Both the position numbers and the translations under genes were made by a program. A stretch of 38,096 nt of DNA from Alphaproteobacteria bacterium. Lineage in GTDB: Bacteria; Pseudomonadota; Alphaproteobacteria; GCA-2731375. Numbering within the stretch: the stretch's first letter is position 1; the number at the start of each line of letters is the position of its first letter. The DNA lies in NCBI GenBank assembly GCA_029937535.1, contig JAPYPT010000011.1, forward strand, positions 1-38,096. The letters are read 5' to 3'. Below, in pieces: positions 9,197-17,400 of this stretch. Below the pieces are notes generated by a model, which was given only the letters and a program-made list of their open reading frames with translations, was not told the DNA's origin and searched no databases.

Positions 9197-10066
9197 ATGA
9201 CCATGAACAGCCCGCTGTGGGGCGCTGAACTGGACCATATTCGCCTGGATTCCGGCAATCCAGGCGCATTGGCGGCCTTTTACCGGGATGCCTTCGCCAT
9301 GGCCGACGATTCCCTGGACGACGGCAGCAGATTGCTGCGGGGGCCCGACCGCCGCCTGATTATCGGCGCGGGCACGGCCGGTGAGCAACCCTACAGCGCC
9401 TTTCGCTTTCCCGATTCCGGGCGGTTGCAGGCGTTCAAGAATCATCTGACGGCCCAGGGTGTTAACCTGATGCCATCGCCCACGCCGCTGTTCGGCCAGG
9501 ACGCCTTCGCCGTCGCCGATCCCGATGGCCGGCAAATGGTGTTCGGGCTGCCCAGTCCGGCGCACCAGACCGGTGATAGTGGGCCGCAAGGTCATCCACC
9601 GGGCCGGCTGCAACACGTCGTGGTGGCGACCGCCGATCTGGCGCCCATGATGGCCTTTTACGAGGATACTTTGAGTTTCGTGGCCACCGACCATGTCCTG
9701 CGCGACGAAGATGACGGCAGCCAGACCCTGACGGCGATCTTCTACCGCTCCACGCCGGAGCATCATTCATTCGCCATGTTCCTCTCGGATGCCCCCCGCC
9801 CGGACCATCATGCCTATGAAGTGTCCTGCTGGAACGATATCCGCGATTGGGCCGATCATATGTCCGATCTGCATATCAAATTATGGTGGGGTCCCGGCCG
9901 TCATGGCCCGGGCAACAACCTGTTCTTCATGGTCGAGGACCCGGACGGCTACAAAGTGGAAATCTCCGCCGAGCTGGAGAACATGGACGACAGCGCCCCG
10001 ACACGGCAATGGCCCCACACGGAGCGCTCCCTCAATCTCTGGGGTCCCGGCTGGATGCGGGCCTAA
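9197..10066 (+). CDS. Two-domain VOC protein, type I extradiol dioxygenase-like
   Basis: 289 residues made of two vicinal-oxygen-chelate domains (about 10-118 and 138-262). The second domain has His140, His204/205 and Glu255. These match in kind and spacing the 2-His-1-Glu iron site of type I extradiol ring-cleaving dioxygenases such as BphC (His146, His210, Glu260). The first domain has His14 but no matching acid, as usual for this family. The protein ends RSLNLWGPGWMRA, a tail also common in this group. It probably opens a catechol-type ring or is a related metalloenzyme; the substrate is unknown. AGGGAGAG lies upstream of the ATG. No other aromatic-ring catabolic gene is adjacent, so it may act alone. 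Confidence 0.8.
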   Translation: MTMNSPLWGAELDHIRLDSGNPGALAAFYRDAFAMADDSLDDGSRLLRGPDRRLIIGAGTAGEQPYSAFRFPDSGRLQAFKNHLTAQGVNLMPSPTPLFGQDAFAVADPDGRQMVFGLPSPAHQTGDSGPQGHPPGRLQHVVVATADLAPMMAFYEDTLSFVATDHVLRDEDDGSQTLTAIFYRSTPEHHSFAMFLSDAPRPDHHAYEVSCWNDIRDWADHMSDLHIKLWWGPGRHGPGNNLFFMVEDPDGYKVEISAELENMDDSAPTRQWPHTERSLNLWGPGWMRA

Positions 10067-10167
10067 AGCATTTCTGAATAGGAAATGCTCTGATTCTTAG
10101 GATTAGAGCAATTTTTCCAATCACTTAGGATCGCTTCGCGATTCACATTAGATCGGAATTGCTCTAA
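10063..10167. repeat. Dispersed palindromic repeat, family R1, copy b
   Basis: About 105 bases between convergent genes. It opens with CTAAAGCATTTC, whose partner GAAATGCTC follows seven bases later, then GATTCTTAGGATTAGAGCAATT and, after an inner GATCGCTTCGCGATTC hairpin, closes with AATTGCTCTAA. The layout is the same as at 7461-7577. The left end supplies the TAA stop of the VOC gene and the right end the TAG stop of the minus-strand GlcG-family gene. It probably doubles as a two-way terminator. Confidence 0.75.
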
Positions 10168-10655
10168 AGCCCCGAGTCTTTCCAAGCCTCGTCCGGTTCC
10201 GCCGGCGCGGGGGCCAGTCCGGCGGCCTTGATGCCCTGGATGGCGCAGTATTCGTCTTTTTCCGAAGTGTCGCCGCTGATGCCGACGGCGCCAATAACCT
10301 TGCCGTCGCCGTCCAGCACCAAAACCCCGCCCGGCACCGGTACGAAGCGGCCCTGGGAGGCGCCGACCAGGGCGCCTTGAAAGGCCGGGCGCTGGCCAAG
10401 GCGGTCGCGGATGGTGCGGCTGGGAATGCCCATGCCAAGCGCGCCCCAGGCCTTGCCCGTGGCAATATCCACACGCAGGATCCCCGATCCATCCTGCCGT
10501 TTCAAGGCAATGACATGGCCGCCCGTATCCAGCACGACCACGGTCAGGGGCAACATCCCCGCGCCGTCGCCAGCCGCCAGGGCGGCATCAATGATCCGGT
10601 CGGCGGCGGCCAAGGGCAGGTCGGTCTTCAAGTCGTAGAGCATTGGGTCGGCCAT
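10164..10655 (-). CDS. GlcG/HbpS-family heme-binding-like protein
   Basis: 163 residues covering the whole GlcG/HbpS (DUF336) domain: an N-terminal helix (ADRIIDAALAAGDG), VVVLDTGGHVIALKRQDG, the ATGKAWGALGMG segment, PGGVLVLDGDGKVIGAVGISG, and the diagnostic tail DTSEKDEYCAIQGIKAAGL. Members include the heme-degrading extracellular HbpS of Streptomyces and GlcG near glycolate oxidase genes; most have no assigned role. No signal peptide is visible, so it is probably cytoplasmic. It is the second gene of a minus-strand pair, starting only five bases after the NUDIX gene stop. Its TAG stop lies in the end of a repeat. Confidence 0.9.
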   Translation of the reverse strand: MADPMLYDLKTDLPLAAADRIIDAALAAGDGAGMLPLTVVVLDTGGHVIALKRQDGSGILRVDIATGKAWGALGMGIPSRTIRDRLGQRPAFQGALVGASQGRFVPVPGGVLVLDGDGKVIGAVGISGDTSEKDEYCAIQGIKAAGLAPAPAEPDEAWKDSGL

Positions 10656-10660
10656 TCCTG

Positions 10661-11206
10661 TTACCGGGTCCGGTGGCGGTCGATTTCCGGGTTGTCGAAG
10701 GGTTGAAAGACGGACAGGTCCTTGGTCTCGTGATAATGCCGCAGGGCCCAGACGCCCGTGGGAAAGGCGATATCATCCCAGGGAATATCTTCCCAGGCGA
10801 CCAACTTAACATCCAGACTTTCCTCGCCCGCGCCCATCTCCGGGCTGACCATGCGGGCCCGGTACATCATGTGCACCTGGCTGATGCGGGGGATGTTGTA
10901 GACTCCGATCAAGGCGTTGATTTCGACCGTGGCGCAGGCTTCCTCAAGGGTTTCCCGCCGGGCGCCCTCGGCGGTGCTTTCGCCTTCCTCCATGTACCCG
11001 GCCGGCACGGTCCAATAACCGAGGCGCGGTTCAATCGCCCGCTTGCACAGCAGGATCTTGTCCTCCCAGGTGCAAACCGCGCCCACCACGATCTTTGGAT
11101 TAACATAATTGATCCAGCCGCAATCATCGCAGACATGACGTTCATGGGTGTCCCCGTCAGGCACCGCGCGCGCGAAGGGATAACTGGCTATAGGTCCGTT
11201 GTTCAT
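10661..11206 (-). CDS. NUDIX hydrolase with N-terminal zinc-ribbon-like segment
   Basis: 181 residues. It begins with a short segment containing [19 protein letters not shown], the zinc-ribbon remnant seen in NADH-pyrophosphatase-like NUDIX proteins, followed by the NUDIX box [21 protein letters not shown] (about residues 70-91) with the G-x5-E-x7-RE-x2-EE pattern complete. Such proteins cleave nucleoside diphosphates linked to another moiety, for example ADP-ribose, NADH or FAD; the substrate cannot be named here. The ATG at 11206 has only a weak AGGG before it. It leads the pair with the GlcG-family gene and is divergent from the Rid-family gene. Confidence 0.9.
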   Translation of the reverse strand: MNNGPIASYPFARAVPDGDTHERHVCDDCGWINYVNPKIVVGAVCTWEDKILLCKRAIEPRLGYWTVPAGYMEEGESTAEGARRETLEEACATVEINALIGVYNIPRISQVHMMYRARMVSPEMGAGEESLDVKLVAWEDIPWDDIAFPTGVWALRHYHETKDLSVFQPFDNPEIDRHRTR

Positions 11207-11289
11207 GACCCTAATTTGGCATCAAGGCGCGCCTACGTCCAGATACAGGTTATGATGTTGGCGACTATTGACCTGAAAGGAATGAAAAT

Positions 11290-11691
11290 ATGGCCGATGC
11301 CTTTAATCCACCTGGTGTGGCGGTGCCGTTCGGCGCCTTTTCCAATGCCGCCTGGCAACCTCCCGGAAGGGTCCTGCATCTTGCCGGTCAAGTTGGCGTG
11401 GACCAGGACTGGAACCTCGTCGGTCCCGGCGACATGGTCGCCCAGGCCCGCCAGACCCTGGAAAATCTACAAGCCATTCTGGCCAGTGCCGGCGGCGAAA
11501 TGGATGATATCGTCTCGGTCATTGTCTACGTGACGGAGATGGAACCATTGATGGCCGTGCATGAAGTGCGCAAGGAATTTTTCTCGGCACCGTACCCGGC
11601 CTCGACCCTGGTGCAGGTCGCGGCCCTGGTAAAGCCCGAGTTCCTGATCGAGATTTCCGCCGTCGCCGTCATCCCCGAACATCGAGGCTAG
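11290..11691 (+). CDS. Rid (YjgF/YER057c/UK114) family protein
   Basis: 133-residue trimer-type protein with the Rid fold: GRVLHLAGQVGVDQDWNLVGPGDMVAQARQTLENLQAIL, VSVIVYVTEMEPL and ASTLVQVAALVKPEFLIEISAVAV. In E. coli RidA the imine-deaminating Arg105 sits in the motif (P)ARSCV; here the aligned residues are PASTLV, so that Arg is replaced. The protein therefore belongs with Rid subgroups that lack the catalytic arginine, and enamine/imine deaminase activity should not be assumed. AAAGGA lies just upstream of the ATG. It is followed six bases later by the DUF350 gene. Confidence 0.92.
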   Translation: MADAFNPPGVAVPFGAFSNAAWQPPGRVLHLAGQVGVDQDWNLVGPGDMVAQARQTLENLQAILASAGGEMDDIVSVIVYVTEMEPLMAVHEVRKEFFSAPYPASTLVQVAALVKPEFLIEISAVAVIPEHRG

Positions 11692-11697
11692 ACAATC

Positions 11698-12111
11698 ATG
11701 GACGTCGTGTTGCAAAGCTTCGCCACCGGCTTTCCGGTCTTGTTGCTGCATTTCTCGCTCACCCTGGCCATGCTGGCGGGCGGCGTCGTTTTGTACACCT
11801 TCATCACCCCGCACAAGGATTTCGCCCTGGTGCGGGAGGGCAATCTGGCCGCCGCCATTTCCCTGTCGGGGGCCATTTTGGGCCTGGCCATACCCTTGGC
11901 CTTTTGCATGGCCGCGTCAGTCAGCATGGCCGAAATCATCATCTGGGGTCTGTTGGCGGTCGTTGTCCAGCTTCTGGTGTTTCGTCTGAGCGATTTGTTG
12001 CTGCGCGATCTGTCCACGCGCATCGAAGCTGGCGAGATGGCCCCCGCCGTCCTGCTGGCCGGGATTAAGCTGTCCGTGGCGGCCATCAACGCCGCCGCCA
12101 TCTCCGGTTAA
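11698..12111 (+). CDS. DUF350 (YjfL/UPF0719) inner-membrane protein
   Basis: 137 residues with four hydrophobic helices (about 11-33, 52-76, 80-96, 115-135). The conserved segment between helices 1 and 2, TPHKDFALVREGNLAAAISLSGAILGLAIPLA, is the signature of DUF350. The family is often associated with phage-shock-type membrane stress genes or with glutathionylspermidine-synthase-like genes, but has no proven activity. Here it is six bases after the Rid gene and 18 bases before an anchored trypsin-like protease, so the three may be cotranscribed. Confidence 0.9.
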   Translation: MDVVLQSFATGFPVLLLHFSLTLAMLAGGVVLYTFITPHKDFALVREGNLAAAISLSGAILGLAIPLAFCMAASVSMAEIIIWGLLAVVVQLLVFRLSDLLLRDLSTRIEAGEMAPAVLLAGIKLSVAAINAAAISG

Positions 12112-12129
12112 CCTGTTGCCGGAGCCGGC

Positions 12130-12978
12130 ATGAACCGCCTTACCTATCTCATCGCCATGCTGGCCGTTCTGTACGGCGTGGTGAACGGCGTAATGAATGA
12201 CGAGGTTGGCGGCGGGGTGGATAATGATGGGTCCCGTCGGCCCCGTCATGCCGCGTCGGCGCCAGCGCCCCAACAGGCCGGACCTGGCGGTCCAACCATC
12301 GAGGTCGACGTGGGGAGCAAAGGGTCGAGCACCGGAACCGCGTTTGCGATCACCGACAACGGCTGGTGGTTGACGGCCCGTCATGTGGCCGACGGATGCG
12401 ACGCTATCTGGATACAAACGGCGCCGCGCAAGGGCCTGCGGGCACTGGAAGTCCATCTGCACCCTAATGCCGATCTGGCCCTTTTGCGCACCCGTGCCGG
12501 ACGGGCGCCGCTGGACCTAACCCAGACCATGCCGGGACGCGGAGAGAATGGCTTTGCTCTGGGCTATCCCCAAGGTCAGCCAGGAGAAGTGCATGCCAGA
12601 GCCATTGGTCAAGCGCGCATGCGATCCGTTGGCCGCTATCGTATCAACGAGCCCATTCTGGCGTGGGCCGAGGTGACCCGGCGGCCCCGTGACCTGCCGG
12701 CCTTGGGCGGTTTGTCGGGCGGACCCATGCTGGACGATCAGGGCCGTGTGGTTGGGGTCCTGGTCGCCACGTCAAAGCGCAGGGGCCGGGTCATGACCAC
12801 CGCGCAATCATCGATCCATGAATTCCTGATGCAATTCCCCGAGGCCCTAGGCGGACTTGGCGCTCAGACCCTGCCCCTCAGCAGCAACAGCTTTACCGCC
12901 CGCGGCCAAACCCTGCGGCGCGATCTGACCATTGCCAAGGTATTCTGCCGCGTACGCCAAACCAGGCGCCGACCCTGA
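12130..12978 (+). CDS. Membrane-anchored trypsin-like serine protease
   Basis: 282 residues. An N-terminal hydrophobic segment (about 4-22) acts as signal anchor or signal peptide, a Pro/Ala-rich linker follows to about 55, then a chymotrypsin-fold domain. The triad is visible: His85 in TARHVADGCD, Asp115 in NADLALL and Ser196 in LGGLSGGPMLDDQGRVVGV. There is no PDZ domain, so it is not a DegP/DegS type. It probably cleaves or senses proteins in the periplasm; the DUF350 neighbour is a possible membrane partner. The last about 40 residues are Arg-rich and unlike the family. The gene ends seven bases before the convergent porin gene, so the terminators must lie inside coding sequence or be absent. 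Confidence 0.85.
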   Translation: MNRLTYLIAMLAVLYGVVNGVMNDEVGGGVDNDGSRRPRHAASAPAPQQAGPGGPTIEVDVGSKGSSTGTAFAITDNGWWLTARHVADGCDAIWIQTAPRKGLRALEVHLHPNADLALLRTRAGRAPLDLTQTMPGRGENGFALGYPQGQPGEVHARAIGQARMRSVGRYRINEPILAWAEVTRRPRDLPALGGLSGGPMLDDQGRVVGVLVATSKRRGRVMTTAQSSIHEFLMQFPEALGGLGAQTLPLSSNSFTARGQTLRRDLTIAKVFCRVRQTRRRP

Positions 12979-12985
12979 ACAATAT

Positions 12986-13834
12986 CTAAAACGACAACAG
13001 GGTTCCGAAAATGAATTCAGTGGAGGTGATTTCGATGCCGATGGCGTTCAAATTGTCGGCTACATCCCAGTAGGTAATACCGCCCGTCATGGTGATGCCG
13101 GGGCCGAGGCTGTAAATCAAACCAACCTGATAACCATCGGTCTCATCCAGGCCCAAACCGGTGCCCGCCTCAACCTCGCCATGGGCATAGGCCGCGCCAA
13201 TGGTCCAGGGGCCGGTGGCGTAGGCCACGCCGAGGGAATAATCAATCCGATCGGTGTTGGGGGCGGACGTGCCTTGATTGTCTTCACGGTAATCCGCACC
13301 GAAGGTAAGGCCGGCAAAGCCGAGTTTCACACCCAGATCCCATTGATCCTGGTCGCCGGCCCTCGTCGCGGCAAGGTCGAGATCGCCTTTGCCGATGCCG
13401 GCATGGAGGCTCATGTCTATGCCGCCGATGCTGCGGTTGTAGTTCGCGTCCATGGCAATGGTTTTTGACCGCTGGCCGGCGGTGTTCGCAGCTTGAGCGG
13501 CGGCATTGGTGCCACCGCAGCTCATCCGAGTCTCTTCACAATTTTCCGGAGTGTAGGATATGCCCAATTGAAAGCCGCTCATACGGGGCGTGAAATAGGC
13601 GAGTTGCTCCGAATCGTCTGAAATACCGGTGCCTAATCCCGGCGTCGCCATGGCATAATCCAACACGCCAATCCCAGTGACGGGTTTCAGCGCGCCGCCG
13701 TTCATGGCCGCCGAATAGGCATTAAAAAAGCCGCCCAGGCCAAGTTTGATCTTATCCGCGCCTTGCGCCGCGCCGCCCATGAGCATCATCGCGGCGGCTA
13801 TCATCGCGGCCGTTCCCCGGAACCTTGTTTGCAT
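12986..13834 (-). CDS. Outer-membrane porin, internally shortened
   Basis: 282 residues. It has a signal peptide (1-26, cleavage likely after AAQGA), a first strand KIKLGLGGFFNAY, and a C-terminal run of alternating strands (GDQDQWDLGVKLGFAGLTFGADY, YSLGVAYATGPWTIGAAYAHGE, YQVGLIYSLGPGITMTGGITYWD) ending in a terminal Phe, the outer-membrane insertion signal. It resembles alphaproteobacterial 16-strand porins, but the block normally found after strand 1 (DNEIYF...TTLDNGL... through FG.V.LG) is absent, so it is about 80-100 residues short. The start at 13834 follows GAGGAGG by about ten bases. It could be a working smaller barrel or a decaying gene; the frame is intact. Confidence 0.85.
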   Translation of the reverse strand: MQTRFRGTAAMIAAAMMLMGGAAQGADKIKLGLGGFFNAYSAAMNGGALKPVTGIGVLDYAMATPGLGTGISDDSEQLAYFTPRMSGFQLGISYTPENCEETRMSCGGTNAAAQAANTAGQRSKTIAMDANYNRSIGGIDMSLHAGIGKGDLDLAATRAGDQDQWDLGVKLGFAGLTFGADYREDNQGTSAPNTDRIDYSLGVAYATGPWTIGAAYAHGEVEAGTGLGLDETDGYQVGLIYSLGPGITMTGGITYWDVADNLNAIGIEITSTEFIFGTLLSF

Positions 13835-14002
13835 GGCGCCCGACCTCCTCACGCAGCCTCGCGGACCTACGGTCCCCGCAGATAATTTATGACTCCGAAG
13901 GGTTAATTTTCCGTATCCAGCGGCAATATGACGCCACTGTCGCCGCCGGTGCCAAGACGCTATGTTGGTGGTTGATTTTGGCGGCGTGGAGGCGTGGTGA
14001 AT

Positions 14003-15154
14003 ATGGCTGATGATGGCGGTGACGTGGCGCCGGGACCTTTGGACGGCATTCGGGTGCTGGATTTTTCGATGTTCCTGGCCGGCCCCTACTGCACCCGGCT
14101 GATGGCCGACATGGGCGCGGAAATCATCAAGGTGGAGCCACCGGGCGGCGATTTTCTGCGCAACGCACCACCATTCCGAAATGGGCGAAGCGCCTATTTC
14201 GGACATATAAATTGCGGCAAAAAGAGCCTGGAACTGGATTTGAAAAGCCCCCTTGGCCAGGACGCCGTCCGCCGCCTGTTGCCCAGCGTGGACGTGGTAT
14301 TGGAAAATTTCCGCCCCGGCGTCATGGGCCGGTTGGGCCTGGACTATGAGACGCTTTCAGCCCTGAAGCCGGATTTGGTCTACTGCTCCATCTCCGGCTA
14401 CGGGCAGACTGGTCCGGGTAGCCAGCGGCCGGCCTTCGCACCGATCATCCATGCCGCCTCCGGCTACGACCTGATCATGATGAAATACCAGGGCGATGCC
14501 GACCAGCCGCCGCCCACCCGCTCCACCGTGGCTGACATTCTGGGCGCCACCCATGCCCTCGGCGCCATCAACGCGGCCCTGGTACAACGCCTCTCCACGG
14601 GCCGGGGCCAGCGGATCGACGTGGCCATGATGGATGCCATGCACAATATGCTGGCCTATGAATACCAGGCCGCGCAGATGGAGGCGCCGGACCGGCCGAT
14701 CGTCTTTTCGCCCCTGCGGACATCCGATGGTTTCGTCATGGTGGCGCCGGTCAGCCTAGCCAATTTCAAGGGCCTGACGGAAGCCGCCGGCCGCCCGGAA
14801 TTGCTCGAGGACGCGCGATTTGCCGAAGCCAAGGCCCGGGTGCGGAATTGGGACCAATTGCTGGCCGAAGTCGAGGCCTGGTCCGTCGGGCAGACCACGG
14901 ATGAATGCGAGGCCGCGATCCTGGCGGCGGGCTGCCCTTGTACCCGCTATCTCCAGATCGGCGAAGCCATGGCGGAACCGCAGATTGCGGAACGCGGCGC
15001 GGCGGTGGAGCTGGCGGATGCGGGCGAGCGCTACTTGGTGGCTAATTGTCCGGCACAATTCGTTGGCAGCGACGTGGGCGCCAAGCCCTGGGTCGCCGGC
15101 CTGGGCCAGCATACGGCGGAAATTCTGGCGGAAATTGGCCTGACCCCAGGCTGA
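14003..15154 (+). CDS. CaiB/BaiF family III CoA-transferase
   Basis: 383 residues of a family III acyl-CoA transferase, which moves CoA between carboxylic acids by an aspartyl-CoA thioester. Visible blocks: LDGIRVLDFSMFLAGPYCTRLMADMGAEIIKVEPPGGD, GKKSLELDLKS, DVVLENFRPGVMGRLGLDYETL, ISGYGQTGP, and STVADILGATHA with the catalytic Asp at 178. A GGAGG site ends ten bases before ATG 14003, so that start is preferred to the GTG codons at 13994 and 13997. The substrate pair is not evident; the family covers carnitine, formyl/oxalyl, benzylsuccinate and mesaconyl systems. It is divergent from the porin. Confidence 0.93.
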   Translation: MADDGGDVAPGPLDGIRVLDFSMFLAGPYCTRLMADMGAEIIKVEPPGGDFLRNAPPFRNGRSAYFGHINCGKKSLELDLKSPLGQDAVRRLLPSVDVVLENFRPGVMGRLGLDYETLSALKPDLVYCSISGYGQTGPGSQRPAFAPIIHAASGYDLIMMKYQGDADQPPPTRSTVADILGATHALGAINAALVQRLSTGRGQRIDVAMMDAMHNMLAYEYQAAQMEAPDRPIVFSPLRTSDGFVMVAPVSLANFKGLTEAAGRPELLEDARFAEAKARVRNWDQLLAEVEAWSVGQTTDECEAAILAAGCPCTRYLQIGEAMAEPQIAERGAAVELADAGERYLVANCPAQFVGSDVGAKPWVAGLGQHTAEILAEIGLTPG

Positions 15155-15226
15155 TCCGTCCTCTTCTATTGCCCGAACTGTGGTCATGAGGTATTTACAC
15201 CAGAAGAACGTGATATAGGGAATGCC

Positions 15227-16453
15227 ATGCAAACCGACGGATTGAGCGGCAAACATATCCTGTTGATCATAAGCGGCGGCATCGCCGCCTATAAGTCATT
15301 GGACCTTATCCGCCGCCTGAAAGAGCGCGGGGCGGGTGTTCGGTGCGTCCTGACCGCCGGCGGGGCGCAGTTCGTCACGCCGTTGTCCGTCGCGGCGTTG
15401 TCCGAGGAAGCGGTGTTTCAGGACCTGTTTTCACTGAAGGACGAAAGCGAGATGGGGCATATCCGCCTCTCCCGCGAGGCCGATGTGCTGGTGGTGGCAC
15501 CCGCCAGCGCCGATCTCATGGCGAAAATGGCGGCAGGCTTGGCCGACGATCTGGCTTCGACTATTTTGCTGGCCACGGACAAGCCGGTTTTGTTCGCCCC
15601 TGCCATGAATACACGCATGTGGGACCATCCCGCGACCCGCCGCAATTTCCAGACTTTGCTGGACGATGGCCTGACCGCGATTGGACCCGGCCAGGGCGAT
15701 CTGGCCTGTGGCGAAGTGGGTGCGGGGCGTATGTCGGAACCTTTGGAAATTGTCGCCGCCATCGAAGCGCTGATTGGGGACGCGGCGCCGGAGCTGCCAC
15801 TGCAAGGCCGCAAAGCCATCGTGACGTCGGGCCCCACCCATGAGGCCATCGACCCGGTGCGCTATCTCGCCAACCGCTCGTCGGGCAAACAGGGCCATGC
15901 CATTGCCGGCGCTTTGGCCCGGCTGGGCGCCGAGGTCGTGCTGGTCGCCGGACCGAACAATTTGGCCGATCCGGGCGGGGTCACGGTGCGCGCCATCGAA
16001 TCCGCGGCCCAGATGCTGGCGGCTTGTGAAGCCGCCCTGCCCGCCGATATCGTGGTCTGCGCCGCCGCCGTTGCCGATTGGCGGGTCGCGGGCGAGGCGC
16101 AACAGAAAATGAAAAAGGACGGCAGCGGCCAACCCCCAGCCCTGGCCCTGGTCGAAAATCCCGATATTCTGAAGACGATCAGCCATCTAAATGGCGGCCG
16201 GCCGGAGCTGGTCATTGGTTTCGCGGCCGAGACCGAAAAAGTCGTCCAGCATGCGCAAAGCAAACTGACGCGCAAGGGCTGCGACTGGATCGTGGCCAAC
16301 GACGTGGGCGCGGGTACCGGCGTCATGGGTGGGGATGACAACACAGTGCATTTGATCACCGCCCAAGGGGTGGAAGACTGGCCCACCATGGCCAAGGACG
16401 CCGTGGCGGTCACCCTGGCCGAACGCATCGCCGATCATTTCGGCTCCGAATAG
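15227..16453 (+). CDS. coaBC: Bifunctional phosphopantothenoylcysteine decarboxylase / phosphopantothenate-cysteine ligase
   Basis: Makes 4'-phosphopantetheine for coenzyme A: the C-terminal CoaB half joins cysteine to phosphopantothenate using CTP, and the N-terminal FMN-containing CoaC half decarboxylates the product. The 408 residues are normal. CoaC features are GGIAAYK, His78 in [20 protein letters not shown] and Cys161 in [11 protein letters not shown]. CoaB starts near 190 with [28 protein letters not shown] and keeps the KMKKDG segment and a conserved DWIVANDV stretch. The start is ATG 15227. dut follows after four bases, the common alphaproteobacterial pairing. Confidence 0.97.
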   Translation: MQTDGLSGKHILLIISGGIAAYKSLDLIRRLKERGAGVRCVLTAGGAQFVTPLSVAALSEEAVFQDLFSLKDESEMGHIRLSREADVLVVAPASADLMAKMAAGLADDLASTILLATDKPVLFAPAMNTRMWDHPATRRNFQTLLDDGLTAIGPGQGDLACGEVGAGRMSEPLEIVAAIEALIGDAAPELPLQGRKAIVTSGPTHEAIDPVRYLANRSSGKQGHAIAGALARLGAEVVLVAGPNNLADPGGVTVRAIESAAQMLAACEAALPADIVVCAAAVADWRVAGEAQQKMKKDGSGQPPALALVENPDILKTISHLNGGRPELVIGFAAETEKVVQHAQSKLTRKGCDWIVANDVGAGTGVMGGDDNTVHLITAQGVEDWPTMAKDAVAVTLAERIADHFGSE

Positions 16454-16457
16454 ATTG

Positions 16458-16904
16458 ATGCTTGCGGTTCCCGTACAAGTGTTGGCCCATGGTGCCGGCC
16501 TGCCTTTACCAACCCGGGCCACGGCGGACAGCGCGGGCATGGATCTACGGGCCGCCGTCGGGACGGATGTTGTGCTGTCACCCGGCGCCAGGGTGCTGAT
16601 CCCGACCGGCATCGCGTTGGCGTTGCCCACCGGCTACGAAGGTCAGGTCAGGCCGCGTTCCGGTCTGGCCTTGAAGCACGGCGTCACCGTATTGAACAGT
16701 CCGGGCACGGTGGACGCTGATTACCGGGGCGAAGTCAGCGTGGTTTTGATCAACCACGGTGAAGAGCCGTTTGTCGTCCGCCGGGGCGACCGTATTGCCC
16801 AAATCGTCATTGCCCCGGTGACGGAGAGCGCCTTGCAAGAGGTTGATATACTGCCCGAAAGCGGGCGGGGCGCCGGTGGTTACGGCTCCACGGGAACCGG
16901 GTAA
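16458..16904 (+). CDS. dut: dUTP diphosphatase
   Basis: Trimeric dUTPase that hydrolyses dUTP to dUMP, keeping uracil out of DNA and feeding dTMP synthesis. The 148 residues show all five family motifs: AGMDLRA (27-33), [11 protein letters not shown] (65-75), [10 protein letters not shown] with catalytic Asp86, GDRIAQIVI, and the C-terminal P-loop-like [14 protein letters not shown] 16458 is four bases after the coaBC stop; the TTG at 16455 is in frame but adds nothing. The rrf2-type gene follows after six bases. Confidence 0.97.
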   Translation: MLAVPVQVLAHGAGLPLPTRATADSAGMDLRAAVGTDVVLSPGARVLIPTGIALALPTGYEGQVRPRSGLALKHGVTVLNSPGTVDADYRGEVSVVLINHGEEPFVVRRGDRIAQIVIAPVTESALQEVDILPESGRGAGGYGSTGTG

Positions 16905-16910
16905 AGGGCG

Positions 16911-17375
16911 ATGCCGCGGCTGTCGAAAAAAACCATGTACGTGCTGGAGGCGGTGTTGGATATCGCCTGTAATGCCCGTCCCGATCCGGTGCAATCCAAG
17001 GATATTGCCCAGCGCCAGGGCATCCCGCAACGCTATCTGGAGGGCGCATTGCAGAACCTGGTCCGCGCCGGCGTGCTGCGGGGCGTGCGTGGCCCCAAGG
17101 GCGGCTACCGCCTGGCCCGCGAGCGCCGGCGCATCACCGTGGCGGAAGTTGTCCGCCTGATGGAAGGTCAGGAGGAGGGCGACGGAGAGGACGGAAAGCT
17201 GTCAATCTCTCCCCTGGGCCGGGCCGTGGTGCAACCTTTGTGGCAGGAATTGCATGACGACATGCTGACCCGCCTGGAAAAAGTCACTCTGGAGGATTTG
17301 TTCCGCCAGGCCCGTCAGGCCGGCGTCGCCGATGGCGCCAAGGCCGGGGAAAGCGGCGCGAATTTTGATATCTGA
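16911..17375 (+). CDS. Rrf2-family transcriptional regulator without cluster cysteines
   Basis: 154 residues with the Rrf2 winged helix-turn-helix: KKTMYVLEAVLDIA, SKDIAQRQGIPQRYLEGALQNLVRAGVLRGVRGPKGGYRLAR, then the RRITVAEVVRLMEG hinge. IscR and NsrR hold an Fe-S cluster through three Cys around 90-106; this protein has only Cys20, so it cannot bind such a cluster the same way and resembles CymR-type members instead. The next gene encodes cysteine synthase, and Bacillus CymR represses cysteine genes in complex with CysK. That parallel suggests control of sulfur metabolism but is inference. The gene ends in a 20-base palindrome that may be its operator. Confidence 0.92.
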   Translation: MPRLSKKTMYVLEAVLDIACNARPDPVQSKDIAQRQGIPQRYLEGALQNLVRAGVLRGVRGPKGGYRLARERRRITVAEVVRLMEGQEEGDGEDGKLSISPLGRAVVQPLWQELHDDMLTRLEKVTLEDLFRQARQAGVADGAKAGESGANFDI

Positions 17376-17389
17376 TGATAAATTCAGAT
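17370..17389. promoter_or_regulatory. Palindrome before cysK, possible Rrf2 operator
   Basis: Perfect six-base arms ATCTGA (17370-17375) and TCAGAT (17384-17389) around an eight-base AT-rich centre. It includes the rrf2 stop codon and ends 11 bases before the cysK ATG. A third TCTGATGA copy overlaps the cysK start. Symmetry, AT-rich centre and position between a regulator and its likely target fit an operator. A small attenuating hairpin is the alternative, as there is little room for a promoter downstream. Confidence 0.35.
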
Positions 17390-17400
17390 GACAGCTTCTG

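Noticed and set aside
13835-14206. N-terminal extension of the porin frame
   Set aside because: The frame is open upstream, but the signal peptide and a strong GAGGAGG site place the start at 13834.
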